Positions 22,027 through 32,884 of a stretch of 64,000 bases of DNA are shown in pieces. Location: the NCBI GenBank assembly GCA_900312665.1, contig ONZQ02000004.1, forward strand, positions 310,001-374,000. Reading direction: 5' to 3'. The stretch comes from Cephalotrichum gorgonifer. Taxonomy: Eukaryota > Ascomycota > Sordariomycetes > Microascales > Microascaceae. The notes under the pieces are model-generated. The model worked only from the letters and a program-made list of their open reading frames with translations. It was not told the DNA's origin and ran no database searches. Position 1 is the first letter of the stretch, and every line of letters begins with the position of its first letter. Made by a program: the position numbers and the translations under genes.

Positions 22027-23245
22027 TTATTTGCTCTTTTCAGCATCCAACACCACTGGGCCCAATATCCTCGTCTCGATGCCCTTGACTAGCTTAAGCG
22101 TCTGCTCAGCGAGGCTGAGTGTGAGGATCGTGTGGGGGAGGATGCGGGCAAGGTGGGGCAGGAAGCCCTTATAAATAGCAAAGAAGCCCTCGGTGCGAAT
22201 AGTCTTGCTGAGGCAGTCCACGACGCCCGAGTAGAGGTTCCCATTTTGGTTGTAGAGGCGAGACATGATGGTATCTGTGGGTACATTAGTATACGGTCTC
22301 TGTATGCTCTGGGGTGTTTGGGGGCCCCCCGGGGGGGGGTCTGGAGAGGAAGGACGGGGGCTAGGGGAAGAACTTAGGGAGGGGGCGCTCTCCGACTTAC
22401 CAGGTGGGTGCATGAAACAGCAGACTACGAAGCCGCTGATAGCACTGCTCGTCAGATGAAGCGCAGGGCCCTCTTCCATGCCCAGATGACGCATCAGCCT
22501 CCTCTTCGCGAAGAAGTACGTCGGCAGCTGCACCGAGCTACCCACGCCCGTCCGGAGCATCGCCGCGCCGATACCCCTGTACAGCCCGCCGAAGCCCTCG
22601 CTCTTGTAGATCTGCGACATGCCGTCCACGAGGTTCCTGTACCGGTGCTGCGTCCCGACCGCGAGGTGGGGTGAGAAGCTCTGCAGGCGCGTCTTGACGA
22701 GGAAGAAGGGCGACCCCGCCGCGGCGCCGATCACGCCCGAGGCGGCGCCGCAGACCATGTTGACGCCCATGCTCTGGACGTTGGAGTCGCCGAAGATGAG
22801 CTTCGTGAGGGGCCGTCGCATCGGCTCGTAGAAGCCGAGGCGGCACCCGTTGAGGAGGATCTGGTAGATGTAGGCCGTGCCGAGGCCGCGGTAGATGCCG
22901 CGGAGGCCTTCGTTGCGGACGATGACGGAGACGCCGTGGAGGGGGCCGCGGTAGTGGTGGGGCTGGTGGCCCTTGCTCTGGAGCTCGCCTTGGAGTTGCA
23001 TGCTACGCCCGGCGCGAAAGAGGTAGGTTAGTGGGACTGTGGGATGAAGAGCGGGGGGAAGGGCGAAGGGTCGGGGAGTGTCGCTTCTTACCGGATCTTG
23101 ACGGTCTCGAAGGGATGTGTTGCCGTGACAGCGCCGCAGGCGGCTATGCCGCCGGCTATGAAGGCTCTGGACTTCAAGTTAGCCGCCGTGGACTTGTAAG
23201 TTGGGAGCGAGGACAAGGGGGGACTTGCCCGAAAGTAGTAGACAT
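22027..23245 (-). CDS. OAC1: mitochondrial carrier, oxaloacetate-transporter type (Oac1)
   Basis: Four exons on the minus strand: 23229-23245, 23092-23166, 22401-23002, 22027-22274; 313 aa, the normal size for SLC25. The protein starts MSTTFGAFIAGGIAACGAVT. All three repeats are present, with THPFETVKIR, GSPFFLVKTRLQ and MHPPDTIMSRLYNQ as the three Px[DE/F]xx[KR]-type signatures; the second has Phe-Phe instead of an acidic residue, as seen in this subfamily. NGCRLGFYEPMR is typical of Oac1/SLC25A34-35, which move oxaloacetate, sulfate or related anions across the inner membrane. The first intron uses a GC donor (GCAAGT) with a CTAAC branch site; no GT alternative joins the conserved N-terminus. 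Introns 2 (89 nt) and 3 (126 nt) are GT-AG. Substrate is inferred from family only. Confidence 0.9.
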
Positions 23246-24224
23246 CTCGCCCGACTCCCCAGCACTCGCGCTTTCCCCTGTCCCTTCTTGCTTCACCTGG
23301 GTCCTGGGTAGCTTATCCTCGGGCGAAGTCGAGGAGCAAGGCGTCGAGTTCGATATCCGACACTCGGTAGTAATATATTGTTCGGGTCCGCGATCTGGGA
23401 ATTTAGTTCATGCGGTTAGCAAGCCGGGACTTCCGGAGAAAATGCGCCGGGCGGTGAGGCGGAGGACGGTTGGCGTCTTGAATACCTTCGACCCTCTTTC
23501 AACTTGTAGAACGGAGATAGCGACAGAGAGAGAGAGAGGTCTTAGGGGAGAAAGTTTCGCCAAAAAGAGAGTAAGCGGCGGGACAGGTGGCGTCGGGGCT
23601 GGGGTCTCGGGTTCGGGGGTTCGGGCGGTCGCTGTCTCCAGCCTGAAGCTTAGTTCGTCACGAGGCGAGATACCATTTTCGCGCCAGGTTGGAGGATTTA
23701 TTCGACTGCGCTTTTTCAAGCGGCGCCCGAAAAACGTTGACCGCCATCGGAACTCAGGTCGCGGATTTAGCGCGCCATTGATTCCGGATGCGGAGCTGGA
23801 AACGGCTAAGGCTGCGTGCGAATCAGGAACCGAGTAGCGCAAAATATTGCGGGGTTAGCAATTACCCCTGTAAAACTCGCCACTGAGTATTTTCATCTTG
23901 TAGCTTCTAGCACTAAAAAGTATGGATGACTGAGCCTCGTTTAGCGAATAGTGCGCCACGAACGAGACGAGGGAAGTCCCGTCCCCTTTATTAATAGCAC
24001 CCTCAATAGGTACATGAACGAGTACGGAGTACCTGCACCCCACTACGAGTAAGCCGATCCCACCCACCACCCAGAAGCTACTGTCAAGGCTTGATTGAAA
24101 GCTCCGATCGCACCTTGGCACATTTGATCGTCACCCGAGCCCTTTCTACCTTCTACCTTCAGTCCTCCACCGTACTTGTCCCATACAGGTACACATCTCG
24201 TGTACCGCCGAGCCAGCGACGACA
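23246..24224. promoter_or_regulatory. divergent promoter region OAC1 / SWD2
   Basis: 979 bp shared by two start codons on opposite strands. Contains TACGAGTA-type motif copies near 24014-24030 and 24043-24050. A plus-strand frame at 23031-23837 overlaps OAC1 exons and is not supported. Confidence 0.5.
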
Positions 24225-25570
24225 ATGGCCTCCACGCCGATGGACATTGACGCGCCCGGCTCCTCGACGCCGAATGGCAACTTGCTCCAGGTCTCGAGGG
24301 CGCCGGGCGGATCCACGTCGCAACTGAGCGAAGTCATAAGCACATTCCGGCCAACAAAGGTGAGGAGCCAATCCTTGACTACGCCCCCCTAGGATTCCCG
24401 CCGCCTGTGTCTCCGAGGCTAACTCGTTCGTCACACGCGCAGCTCTTCCGCCGGGAACACCTTAAGGAGGGGCAGGCCAAACCACACGTTCTATCCCTCG
24501 ACTTCGACGACCCGGGCGAGCTCCTCATGACATCGGAGAGCGATGAGACGATACAGATATACAACGTCAAGGAGGGGGTCCACAACAAGACGCTGATGAG
24601 CAAAAAGTACGGCGTCAAGCTAGCCAAGTTCACTCATACAAGCTCGAGTATAATATACGCGAGCACCAAGCAAAACGGTACCGTGTTTACCCCCCCCCCC
24701 CCCCCTTCGTCTTGCCACTGCCGTGAACCTGTAGCTAATCTGGTGCTGGTTCCTGCTCTAGATGCCATACGTTACCTTGCAACCCACGACAACTCCTTCA
24801 TCCGCTACTTCGAGGGCCACGAGGGCCGCGTCACCTGCATAGCTACGCACCCTGGAAACGATAATTTCATATCCTGCAGTCAAGACAACACGGTGCGCCT
24901 CTGGAACGTCTCCTCCAAGCAGTGGGTCGGCCAGCTCTTCCTCAACTCCCCGTACCTCGCCGCCTACGACCCCTCGGGCAACGTCTTCGCCGTCGCGTCG
25001 CCCACCGCCGGTTCCGTCCTGCTATACGACTGCAAGAACTTCGACAAGGCGCCCTTCTCGGTGTTTGACGTCGTAGAGCAGTGTCGGGGCGTGGGCGACG
25101 CAGAGCACCTCATGAAGGGCTGGACGAAGCTCGAGTTTTCCAACGACGGGAAGTCGCTGCTCGTGGGGACGCGGGGCGCGGGCCACTTCCTGCTCGACGC
25201 CTTCGACGGCACGCTGAAGGCGTACCTGCGGAAACCAGAGGGGGGCACGAGCAGGCTGGCGCCGGGGGAGAATCCCACCGTGTCGAACGGGTCGTCCCGT
25301 GGGGGCGGGGCAACGTACGAGAGCAGCGGGGAGTGCTGCTTCACGCCCGACGGGCGCTTCGTGATCAGCGGGACGAAGAAGGGCGTGATTGGGTGGGATG
25401 TAAACAGTACCGCGGCGCCTGGCGTGACAGACAACCTAAAGGTGAAGGACCCGTCGTTTACCTTGGAGGATAAGAGGGAGGCGGCCGTGCTGGCGTTTAA
25501 TCCCAGGTATAACCACTTTGCGACGGCGGATGAGGACGTCGTGTTCTGGGTGCCGGACCAGGGGTACTAG
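24225..25570 (+). CDS. SWD2: Swd2-type WD-repeat protein (COMPASS / cleavage-polyadenylation factor)
   Basis: Three exons: 24225-24359, 24443-24677, 24762-25570; 392 aa. After a Ser/Pro-rich N-terminus, WD-like blades follow: VLSLDFDDPGELLMTSESDE with TIQIYNV, YGVKLAKFTHTSSSIIYAST, then YFEGHEGRVTCIATHPGNDN with FISCSQDNTVRLWNV, LAAYDPSGNVFAVAS, WTKLEFSNDGKSLLVGTRG and CCFTPDGRFVISGTKKGVI. The motif TVRLWNV followed by the L-F-L-N-P-Y-L-A-A-Y-D segment matches Swd2/WDR82. Swd2 serves both the Set1/COMPASS H3K4 methyltransferase and, in yeast, the CPF complex linking transcription termination to 3'-end formation; it is nuclear. Compared with yeast Swd2 (about 330 aa) this copy has an extra N-terminal tail and a Gly/Ser insertion before the last blades. 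Intron 2 contains a C16 homopolymer. Confidence 0.9.
24690..24705. repeat. C16 homopolymer in SWD2 intron 2
   Basis: Sixteen consecutive C just after the 5' splice site of an 84-nt intron. Length may be inaccurate in the assembly, without effect on the coding sequence. Confidence 0.9.
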
Positions 25571-26126
25571 GGGTACTACTAGGCGGCCATGCCCATGGCC
25601 TGTGGTGTGTTGTTTGTACAGTCTGTTCTGTGGTTGGTTTGCGAGGATTGATACCTGTAGAGTAGGGACTAGGCCGGCGTCTGGAGCACTAGGTAAGGGG
25701 GTTTAATGGTATTTAGCATGCATCTATTGCAAAGTCTTGGAATTAAATAGACCTTGAGCAGATCTGCCAAATAATCTGCGGGCAAACTGCAACTTGAAGC
25801 GAGGCTACTTACCTCTTAGACCGACAGGCCGTGGTTCAGCCATGCTCGTAGTTGAGAAATAATATAGCCCCACTTTCGACCTCCCAAGGTTCAAACCCCA
25901 CCATTGACCACTCGTGCCCACCGCCGCCACAGTCTGACCACCACCTCCACAATCTACTCGTACCAGCCAACCCTCATCAGCAACATATCCACCGTAGCGC
26001 GGACGCCAGACGAACGGTCCCACGACGAAAGGCCGCCCAACAACCGACCCCCGCCTCTCAATAGCCCAGTACATTCCTCCGTCTCGTCCCCGTCCACCTC
26101 GTGGCGGCGAAGGGAGAAGAAAAAAA
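25571..26126. other. intergenic SWD2 / SRP9-21
   Basis: Short tandem intergenic region: SWD2 3'UTR, then C/T- and A-rich sequence with only short frames leading to the SRP start codon, which sits directly behind an A tract. Confidence 0.6.
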
Positions 26127-26633
26127 ATGCCAGGCGCAACGTACTACAAGACCAGCCAGGAGTGGCTCGACAACTCTATCCTCCTCATCGAAGCACACCC
26201 CACGACGGTATGTCTTGCCCCTCCCTCCCCTCGTTCCTCTCCCCCCCTGCTGTAGTGGTGAACGCCCCTAACGCACACCGCAAAACAGACCCGCATAACA
26301 ACCAAATACGCCATCAAGCGTCCCCGGGCCGCGACCGAGACCGCCCCCGCCAAGGGCCCCCGCGCGAACCTCGTCCTGAAGACGTACGACCCGACCAGCG
26401 GCGCGACGCTCAAGTACAAGACCTCCAAGGCGGCCGAGGTGAACAGGCTAGTGCAGTGCATGGGCAGGCTGGGGAAGGGCATGGCGGGCGTGGCGGGCGC
26501 GCGGGAGGCGCTTGGGGAGCCGGCGGCGGCGACGGCGGCGGCGGCGCAGGAGGAGGCCGCGCCGGAGAAGGAGGCGGAGAAGGCGCAGCAGGCGCCGCAG
26601 GGCGGGAAGAAGAAAAAGAAGGGGAGGAAATGA
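26127..26633 (+). CDS. SRP21: signal recognition particle SRP9/SRP21-family subunit
   Basis: Two exons, 26127-26207 and 26289-26633, with an 81-nt intron; 141 aa. The N-terminal 80 residues are the SRP9-21 domain (PF05486): YYKTSQEWLDNSILLIEAHP, then TTRITTKYAIKRP, then LVLKTYDPTSGATLKYKT with the closing AAEVNRLVQ helix. This is the SRP9/14 alpha-beta fold that binds the Alu domain of SRP RNA; in ascomycetes the SRP9 position is taken by the longer SRP21-like version. The extra C-terminal half is Ala/Glu-rich and ends in a basic GGKKKKKGRK tail, likely RNA-contacting (inference). Cytoplasmic; part of co-translational targeting to the ER. The ATG follows a long A run and is the only in-frame start. 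Confidence 0.9.
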
Positions 26634-27310
26634 GGTACAGCGGGGCATGGGCTTTCCAGGGAAAGTAGGGGGGTTACCTAGTGGGAAAAGGGGGGGGATG
26701 TCCTTTCGCGGCGAAATCTTCTACGGTCAGAACTACGCCGTTCGTATGCTATCGGCGGACCATGGAGAAGCAAAGCGGTGCGGGAGGGGAGGGGAGGGAG
26801 GTGGAGAGTCGAAGACTCCCTCCCAGCAAGGGAATGGAGCTCTGGAGGTCCCATCTAGATGGAACCCACGGACATGGTGGCCGGCTCCAATACGATAGTG
26901 ACCCATCCATCGCCACGAGCCACATCGACGAAGATCAGAATCATGATACGATCCAAGGCTGTAATGTACTATCCAATACATGGCCACAACGCACAACATT
27001 GAAGAAATGCCCAACAAGCAGAGGAAGAACATGTTATATCCAGTGAATGCATTATCTTCTCTTAATACGTAGTTATACATTTCCTAATCCTAATCCTAGT
27101 CCTCGGCATTGAAAAACATGTTGCCTCCCTTAATTCCCCTCCCCAAAGCGTCGTCGCCAGCCGACAGACATCCGCGCTCCCAATCGTTACCAAATCATTG
27201 TCCTGAACGCCGTATGTCCCTGGGTACTTGTCGCATGTACAAAACGAAAAACCAAACAAAAGAAACCGCCTTCCCAAGACTGAAAAGAAAAAGAAAAATG
27301 GGCGAGGCGA
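26634..27310. other. convergent intergenic SRP9-21 / RNR2
   Basis: 677 bp between stop codons, G-rich at first and more AT-rich near 27000. No gene seen. Confidence 0.6.
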
Positions 27311-28737
27311 TTAGAAGTCCTCGTCAAAGGAGAAGGCGTTGTCACCGCCATCGCCGCCAAACTCATCGTCAACCTTCTTAGTGCTGGCCATGACGCCGGC
27401 CTTCTGGTAGTCGCCAACGCGCTTCTCGAAGAAGTTGGTCTTGCCACCGAGGGAGATGTTCTCCATGAAGTCGAAGGGGTTGGTGGCCCTGTACACCTTC
27501 TCGTTGCCGAGGGCGACGAGCAGCCTGTCGGCCACGAACTCGATGTACTGCTTCATGAGGTTGGCGTTCATGCCGAGCAGCGCGCAGGGCAGCGACTCGG
27601 TGAGGAACTCCTGCTCGAGGGTGACGGCCTCGGTGATGATGTCCTCGACGAGCTTCTTGCTGGGGCGGTGCTTGAGGTGAGAGTAGAGCAGGCAGGCGAA
27701 GTCGGTGTGGAGACCCTCGTCGCGAGAGATGAGCTCGTTGGAGAAGGTCAGGCCGGGCATGAGGCCGCGCTTCTTGAGCCAGAAGATGGACGCGAACGCG
27801 CCGCTGAAGAAGATACCCTCCACGGCGGCGAAGGCGACGAGGCGCTGGGCGAAGGTGGCATCCTTATCTTGGATCCAGCGGATGGCCCACTCGGCCTTCT
27901 TGCGGATGCAGGGGACTGAAACATGTCTTGTTAGTATGGAACAAGAGGACAGGGATAGAGGGGCGACACGTACTGGTCTCAATGGCATTGAAGAGGTGGG
28001 ACCTCTGGGCGGGTTCCTTGACGTAGGTGTCGATGAGGAGGGAGTAGGTCTCGGAGTGGATGTTCTCCATCATGGTCTGGAAGCCGTAGAAGCAGCGGGC
28101 CTCAGGGATCTGGACCTCGCTGCTGAACCTCTCGATGAGGTTCTCGTTGACAATGCCGTCCGAGGCGGCGAAGAAGGCAAGGATGTGAGAGATGAAGTAC
28201 TTCTCATCATCGGTGAGCCTGTTGTTCCAGTCGTGGAGATCCTTGGAGAGATCGATCTCCTCTGCCGTCCAGAAGGAAGCCTCGTGCTTCTTGTACATTT
28301 GCCAGATCTGCGATGGGGGGCACCTTGTTAGGAGCGGGACTAATGGCGTTGATCGGCGACGGCGATGATGGGATGCGTCTTACCTCGTGGTACTTGATGG
28401 GGAACAGGACGAAGCGCTGAGGGTTCTCCATGAGAAGGGGCTCATCGAGCTCCTCAGACTTCGCGGCGGATACCGCGGCAGGCTTGGACTCCTCAACCTT
28501 CTTAGCGTCGACAGCAGGCACGACCTCTTGTGTGACGGCGGCGGCGTCGGGGTTGTTCTCCTTGTCGGCAACACCGAAGTCGAGCTTCTTCACAGGAGAC
28601 TCCATCTTGAGGGACTCGATGGCAGTGGCAGCCTGTTGGAGAAGTCAAGGGTTAGGGTCTCATGTTGCTCGACGCGTCGGGACGCGGGGACGGGGAAGAC
28701 AACATACCTGCTTGGAGGGGGTCGTGAGATCGGCCAT
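27311..28737 (-). CDS. RNR2: ribonucleoside-diphosphate reductase small subunit (R2)
   Basis: Four exons on the minus strand: 28708-28737, 28384-28632, 27974-28307, 27311-27915; 405 aa, all junctions GT-AG. Class Ia R2: it houses the diferric-tyrosyl radical that starts reduction of ribonucleotides to dNTP precursors. Predicted iron ligands by family alignment: Asp143 (AASDGIVNE), Glu174 and His177 (ENIHSE), Glu237 (AVEGIFFSG), Glu271 and His274 (RDEGLHTDF); the radical Tyr is 181 in HSETYSLLID. The C-terminus, NAFSFDEDF, is the conserved tail that docks on the large subunit. The first 80 residues are the usual variable eukaryotic extension. The first exon codes for only ten residues (MADLTTPSKQ). 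Expression is probably cell-cycle and damage controlled, as MCB boxes lie upstream. The large subunit is not in this window. Confidence 0.97.
28672..28677. promoter_or_regulatory. MCB-type ACGCGT in RNR2 intron 1
   Basis: Perfect ACGCGT, the core site of the MBF (Mbp1/Swi6) G1/S factor, 60 nt downstream of the RNR2 start codon inside intron 1. A single hexamer is weak evidence; the two upstream copies make it more interesting. Confidence 0.35.
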
Positions 28738-29000
28738 TGTGTGAAGAGAGAGAGGAATTGCGGGGTGGAGGCGAATTAAGAGAACGCAATTGAGTCAAGG
28801 CGTGAAGGAATAAACAAAAGCCTGATAAGTGCGTGTGGTTGGAAGGCGGGAGAGTTGGAAGTTGATGCGAGCTTGGGTATCTGTCTAGGAGAGAAAGAAG
28901 GCTCTGTTGGGGGAAGGCGGAGTAAGGTATTAAATACTAGTGCACGAGTTCGGTCGTGCGTGAAGGGACGTGTTTCCTTGGTGGCGAAAAGTTTCCGAAG

Positions 29001-29006
29001 ACGCGT
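29001..29006. promoter_or_regulatory. MCB-type ACGCGT upstream of RNR2
   Basis: Perfect ACGCGT about 265 nt upstream of the RNR2 ATG, embedded in GACGCGTTTT with a TCGCGA close by. Confidence 0.6.
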
Positions 29007-29127
29007 TTTTGTCGCGAGACAGGGGGTAAAGTGGTAAAGTGGGTGGGTCCACGGTGTGTGGAGCAGGGATCAGAGGGGTGATTGGCGGGGTTGGCAGGGC
29101 GCCCCAGGTGAAGGGTGGAGCTGCTAG

Positions 29128-29133
29128 ACGCGT
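29128..29133. promoter_or_regulatory. second MCB-type ACGCGT upstream of RNR2
   Basis: Perfect ACGCGT about 390 nt upstream of the RNR2 ATG. It shares the ten-base context GACGCGTTTT with the copy at 29001 (both read on the plus strand), so they look like two copies of one functional site. Confidence 0.6.
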
Positions 29134-30750
29134 TTTCTGACGAAAGTCTGACTGTGATCAAGTAATCCTCCATTGTTCGTACGAGTACGAGTACAGGAAC
29201 CATGGACACGGCTGATGCACGTCACCTGTAGTACTTGGTGGATTAGCGCTTGGTTCCTTGCATATTACCTTGTGCGATTGAATAGTGCAGCAGCCATGCT
29301 CGATTAGTCTCTATTTCGTTCCGTGAAGGGGGAGGGAAGAGCCTCTCATAATTGTTGGAACAGAATAAGAAGCGTCTACTCGTAGTTCTCACAAGCGCAG
29401 CTTGCTCCTTTGCAGAGCTACCTGTCCTGCCCCGTACCGTGTACCATGTACATACCCGTATCGTACGTCGCACCCCCCAAGCGGATAGCGTACGAGCAAA
29501 CAAAGCACTCATAAGCCAGGCCGCGGGCTGCAAATGGCCGATCCACCCAAGCCAAGAACGCCGAAAAATCCGCAATATGGAGGGGGCTGGGGAGCTACGG
29601 GGACCTGGGATCCCTGCAAATTCGCGTCGGCCGAGCAATAAGCTCTCCGGGTGGGCTCAGGCACCAGACAGCCCCTGGAAGGCCAATTTGCAGAAAAAGA
29701 TCTAATCAATCTCTTGCCGTTACCCAATCGTCACCCTTATCCACAATACTCGTGTTTATCCTCCGTATGCATGGTTGTAAGAGTCATATCTGTTCCGGGA
29801 TCGGCTCCGCTCACATTCACCAGCTCACAGGTCCATTCACGGAAGTTACATAGAAGGGGGGGGGCATCATGGTGCATGGTGAGGGGCGGGGTGTGAATCC
29901 AAATGAGCTGTCTCAGCTGCTCTGGAATATCGCCGGAAATACGGAAATAGGGACTAGAAGCTGCAGGAGAGACAGACACATTGCAATGTTCGCGTCATGC
30001 CAGTGGGTACGGCACGGGCCATCGGTGACACGAGTGTTGCACTAGCGACGCGAAATCACGGGGTTTATGGCCTGATGCCTGACTAAGGATTATTTTACTT
30101 GCATACTGAGAGACTAATACTCGTAGCTTGACACCAACTTCCTAGCCGCCCCACGAGCGCCCACCCGCATCATATGCATTACTGCATCGTTCTTATGTGG
30201 GTTGGTTGGGCGGGCTGTGCAACAGCGTAGGCGCCAAAAATCCAATGTACATCGGCTCGGGAGTCCTCGATGTGCATCGGACCGGGAGACTGCATTGTCT
30301 GACTTCGGACCGCACGAGATTTTCCCCTCGGCATCCAAGTCGATGTTATGTTGGATGCGGCTCAAAATAGGGGCGGTGCTCCCATTTGCCTCGTCGAGTC
30401 GATGAGACCGCCTCCACGACCTTTAAACCATCCAACGGGTGGCTGTGTTACCTGCCGAGGACCCAACAGCACTGGTCTGACCCATCCCATGAAACCCGTT
30501 AACCCTCCATCCTCACACCCTCCCGCTCTCCAGAAGCGCCATCTCACCCTTCTCAGCTCCCCATTATTATATCCCCGGACGCTCTCTATCGCGGGTTTTG
30601 CCGCCCGTCCTCCCGTCGCGGGCCCGGTATCGACGCCATGCTCGTTTCAGTGGGTCGCACACAATCCATACATAACCCTTTGGACTTTTTACCAAAAAGT
30701 AGCTATCGAGATGGAGGGAGAGGAAGAAGAAGATGGGTGGGTTGTGAGAA

Positions 30751-30758
30751 TATATAAA
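30751..30758 (+). promoter_or_regulatory. TATA box of the CCCH-repeat gene
   Basis: TATATAAA, 154-161 nt upstream of the chosen ATG, a plausible distance for a fungal promoter. Between them, an ATG at 30802 opens a 22-codon frame ending at 30870, and a 15-bp sequence (CTCTCCAACTAATTC) is duplicated in tandem. Confidence 0.6.
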
Positions 30759-30911
30759 GACTTCATGTTCCGATGAACTTCTTGTAGCAAATCCCTCTCT
30801 CATGCCCTACCTTCTCAAGCAGCCTTTCTCTCTCCAACTAATTCCTCTCCAACTAATTCGACTCCCTTGACTTCATCTCTTACATTGCAACTTCCTCTCA
30901 AAGTCTACAAT

Positions 30912-31610
30912 ATGGGTTTCACAACTCGGCCCATGTATGACGAAATGGAACTCCGCCCCCGTGAACCTAGGAAGCCAAGGAGGCGCCCCGAGCTCCGCCT
31001 TGACATCTACATCAACGAGGAGCCGCCGCGTCGCAGCCGACGGCACACCTCCCGCACCCCACTTACACCGAACATCCACTCCTCACAACGGGACCGCTAC
31101 AGCGATGACCACTCTTCCTACCCAAAGACGCCGGTTGGCTATTGGTACCCCTGGCCTCCCCGCAATCCCAGGTCACCACGCCATGCTAAGTCACCTCGCC
31201 GGGCCAGGCCACCCCGCTATGCCTGGCCTGCCGCCAGTCGGCCCCAGTCCCCCGGTGTGCCAGCCGACCACTTCTACCCAACACCCCACCAGTATGGCTT
31301 CGGCTACGGAAGCCACTACCCCTCCGAGAACCCAAACGACACTTGTCGGGAGAAGCTCTGCACGAAGCCCAGTCGTGTCTGGGGAGGGTTCTGTGACTGG
31401 CACGGCTGCGCGGCGGGGACGTGTCGGCGCAAGCGGGAGGCCGCCATGGTTTACATCCCCGATGCAAGGGGCGGGCGAGCAGACATGCGCCCTGTGTCAA
31501 GGTACTGTTATTGGCATTCGTGCATGGAACCGGGGTGTGAGATAATGGACCCGAAGGGGTTGGGGATCTGTGCCATGCATCTTGACGATGGTGTCAGCTA
31601 CATCTGCTAG
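30912..31610 (+). CDS. small protein with three tandem C-x4-C-xn-C-x2-H units
   Basis: Intronless, 232 aa. The start is the first ATG in the frame (MGFTTRPMYDEME). Residues 15-120 are very rich in Arg and Pro, with SPRR/PPR-type repeats; residues 120-140 are aromatic and Gly-rich (YGFGYGSHYP). The last 90 residues contain a regular Cys/His pattern: C145-x4-C150-x10-C161-x2-H164, C166-x4-C171-x27-C199-x2-H202, C204-x4-C209-x10-C220-x2-H223, then Cys232 at the very end. Units follow one another with a single residue between (H-G-C, H-S-C). Each could bind one zinc ion (inference). No signal peptide or membrane segment, so probably intracellular; the basic half could bind nucleic acid. A TATA box and possible uORF precede it. 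I cannot name the family. Confidence 0.75.
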   Translation: MGFTTRPMYDEMELRPREPRKPRRRPELRLDIYINEEPPRRSRRHTSRTPLTPNIHSSQRDRYSDDHSSYPKTPVGYWYPWPPRNPRSPRHAKSPRRARPPRYAWPAASRPQSPGVPADHFYPTPHQYGFGYGSHYPSENPNDTCREKLCTKPSRVWGGFCDWHGCAAGTCRRKREAAMVYIPDARGGRADMRPVSRYCYWHSCMEPGCEIMDPKGLGICAMHLDDGVSYIC

Positions 31611-32884
31611 CTTTCCCTTTGTGGGTTTCGGATGATTCTTTGTTTGAAGGGTTCTGGGAGGGTTGATATAATACGTCTTTCCTATGTTCTGGGACATCAA
31701 CACTCGTGTGCGCTGCCGTTTTTATGCCCTTTGGGTTATTATACATTCCTTTACGTTCAGGTTAATAGGTTTTAATTTTCGCTTTACTTCTGTTTAATTT
31801 ACTTCTGTTTTATTTCGAGCCCTAGCATTCAATATCTCGATAATCCTCAGTACCGTACATCCATCCTCAGCTAAGTACGAAGTACGTGAAGAGAAGCATG
31901 TGAAGAACGGTCAGCTTCTTTGTGGTGCTGCGGCTGTTGCCGTTGCCGCCGTTGGCTTTAAACGCCCAAAAACATGGGGTTGGCTCGTGGTGGCCCACCC
32001 CGGTTCGGTTTCCGCGCTTACTGAGACGGCCCGGGTCGGCCCAGGGAGCCAATACGAGCGCACGGCGGCCCCCCGAGGCAGTCACCCAGGTGGTTCCACT
32101 GCATATCTATATCTTGCTCCGCCCCTCCCTCCAACACCTCCTTTTCACAATCTGCTTGTCCACATTTCCCGCTCTCGGATTCGTGATTCAGCTGAGGCGT
32201 ATCTCCCGAACCAAGCGCCTGGGTCGAGGACTCCGCGGCCCCGCCACAAGACCATGCTGAGCTGCAGAACCCGTCAACCAGCTGTTGGTCTCTGCCATTC
32301 GAAACAGGGGATATTTCCTCATGTTGTGGAGGGTTACTCGCGGCTATCATCTACCAGACGCGTGGGGGCCGAATCCGGGTATCCTTTTATAGTTTGGGCA
32401 CGACATCCCGTGCTAGTGCGGCTCAATTGTTAATGGACCGGGCTGGCGGTTACTCGAGTTTGGTGACGGAGGCGTGGTACCTTGCGCCCTCCCCTGGCCA
32501 CGATATCTACAAATCCCCTCGGCAAGCCCGTGCTGTACGATATGTTAAACCCGCATGGGGGATGAGCCCGAGGCTTATTACGAGCGACGGTCGTGTGATA
32601 CGTCCATTTCTATCTTTATTTATAGCTATGTGATAATACCCTGGTCCGTGTCTGTCTATATCTCGTAGTTGTACCTTTTTCGTGTCCGGCAACCAAGGAA
32701 GAGCAAAACGAGGAAGAACAAGAAAGAAAGTAAGACAAGAAAGAAATGTGAGGGCTACCATATAAATTACAAATTCGCTATCGCGTCGAAATATTGGACC
32801 TTGCTTTCCATATACCGAGTCTATGAACCAAAGTGCTTCGTCGTAAATCATAAAGGAGATAAATACCGTGTCGTCATCCTGACC
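31611..32884. other. convergent intergenic region
   Basis: Holds the 3' ends of the CCCH-repeat gene and the DUF4112 gene. T-rich near 31740-31820, consistent with a 3'UTR. Frames over 31900-32430 and 32507-32851 lack an ATG start or are of doubtful composition and are not called. Confidence 0.5.

Larger units (their letters stand above)
28738..30911. other. divergent intergenic region RNR2 / CCCH-repeat gene
   Basis: 2.2 kb with the RNR2 promoter on the left and the promoter of the small Cys-rich gene on the right. Contains a CGTACGAGTACGAGTAC motif at 29178-29194. A frame on the minus strand at 29243-29638 lacks an ATG and gene-like codon use. Confidence 0.55.

Noticed and set aside
23031..23837. 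268-codon frame on the plus strand
   Set aside because: Covers the first exons and promoter of OAC1 in antisense and has no motif.
30867..30911. 15-residue N-terminal extension of the CCCH-repeat protein
   Set aside because: It would begin with TTG; the first ATG is at 30912.
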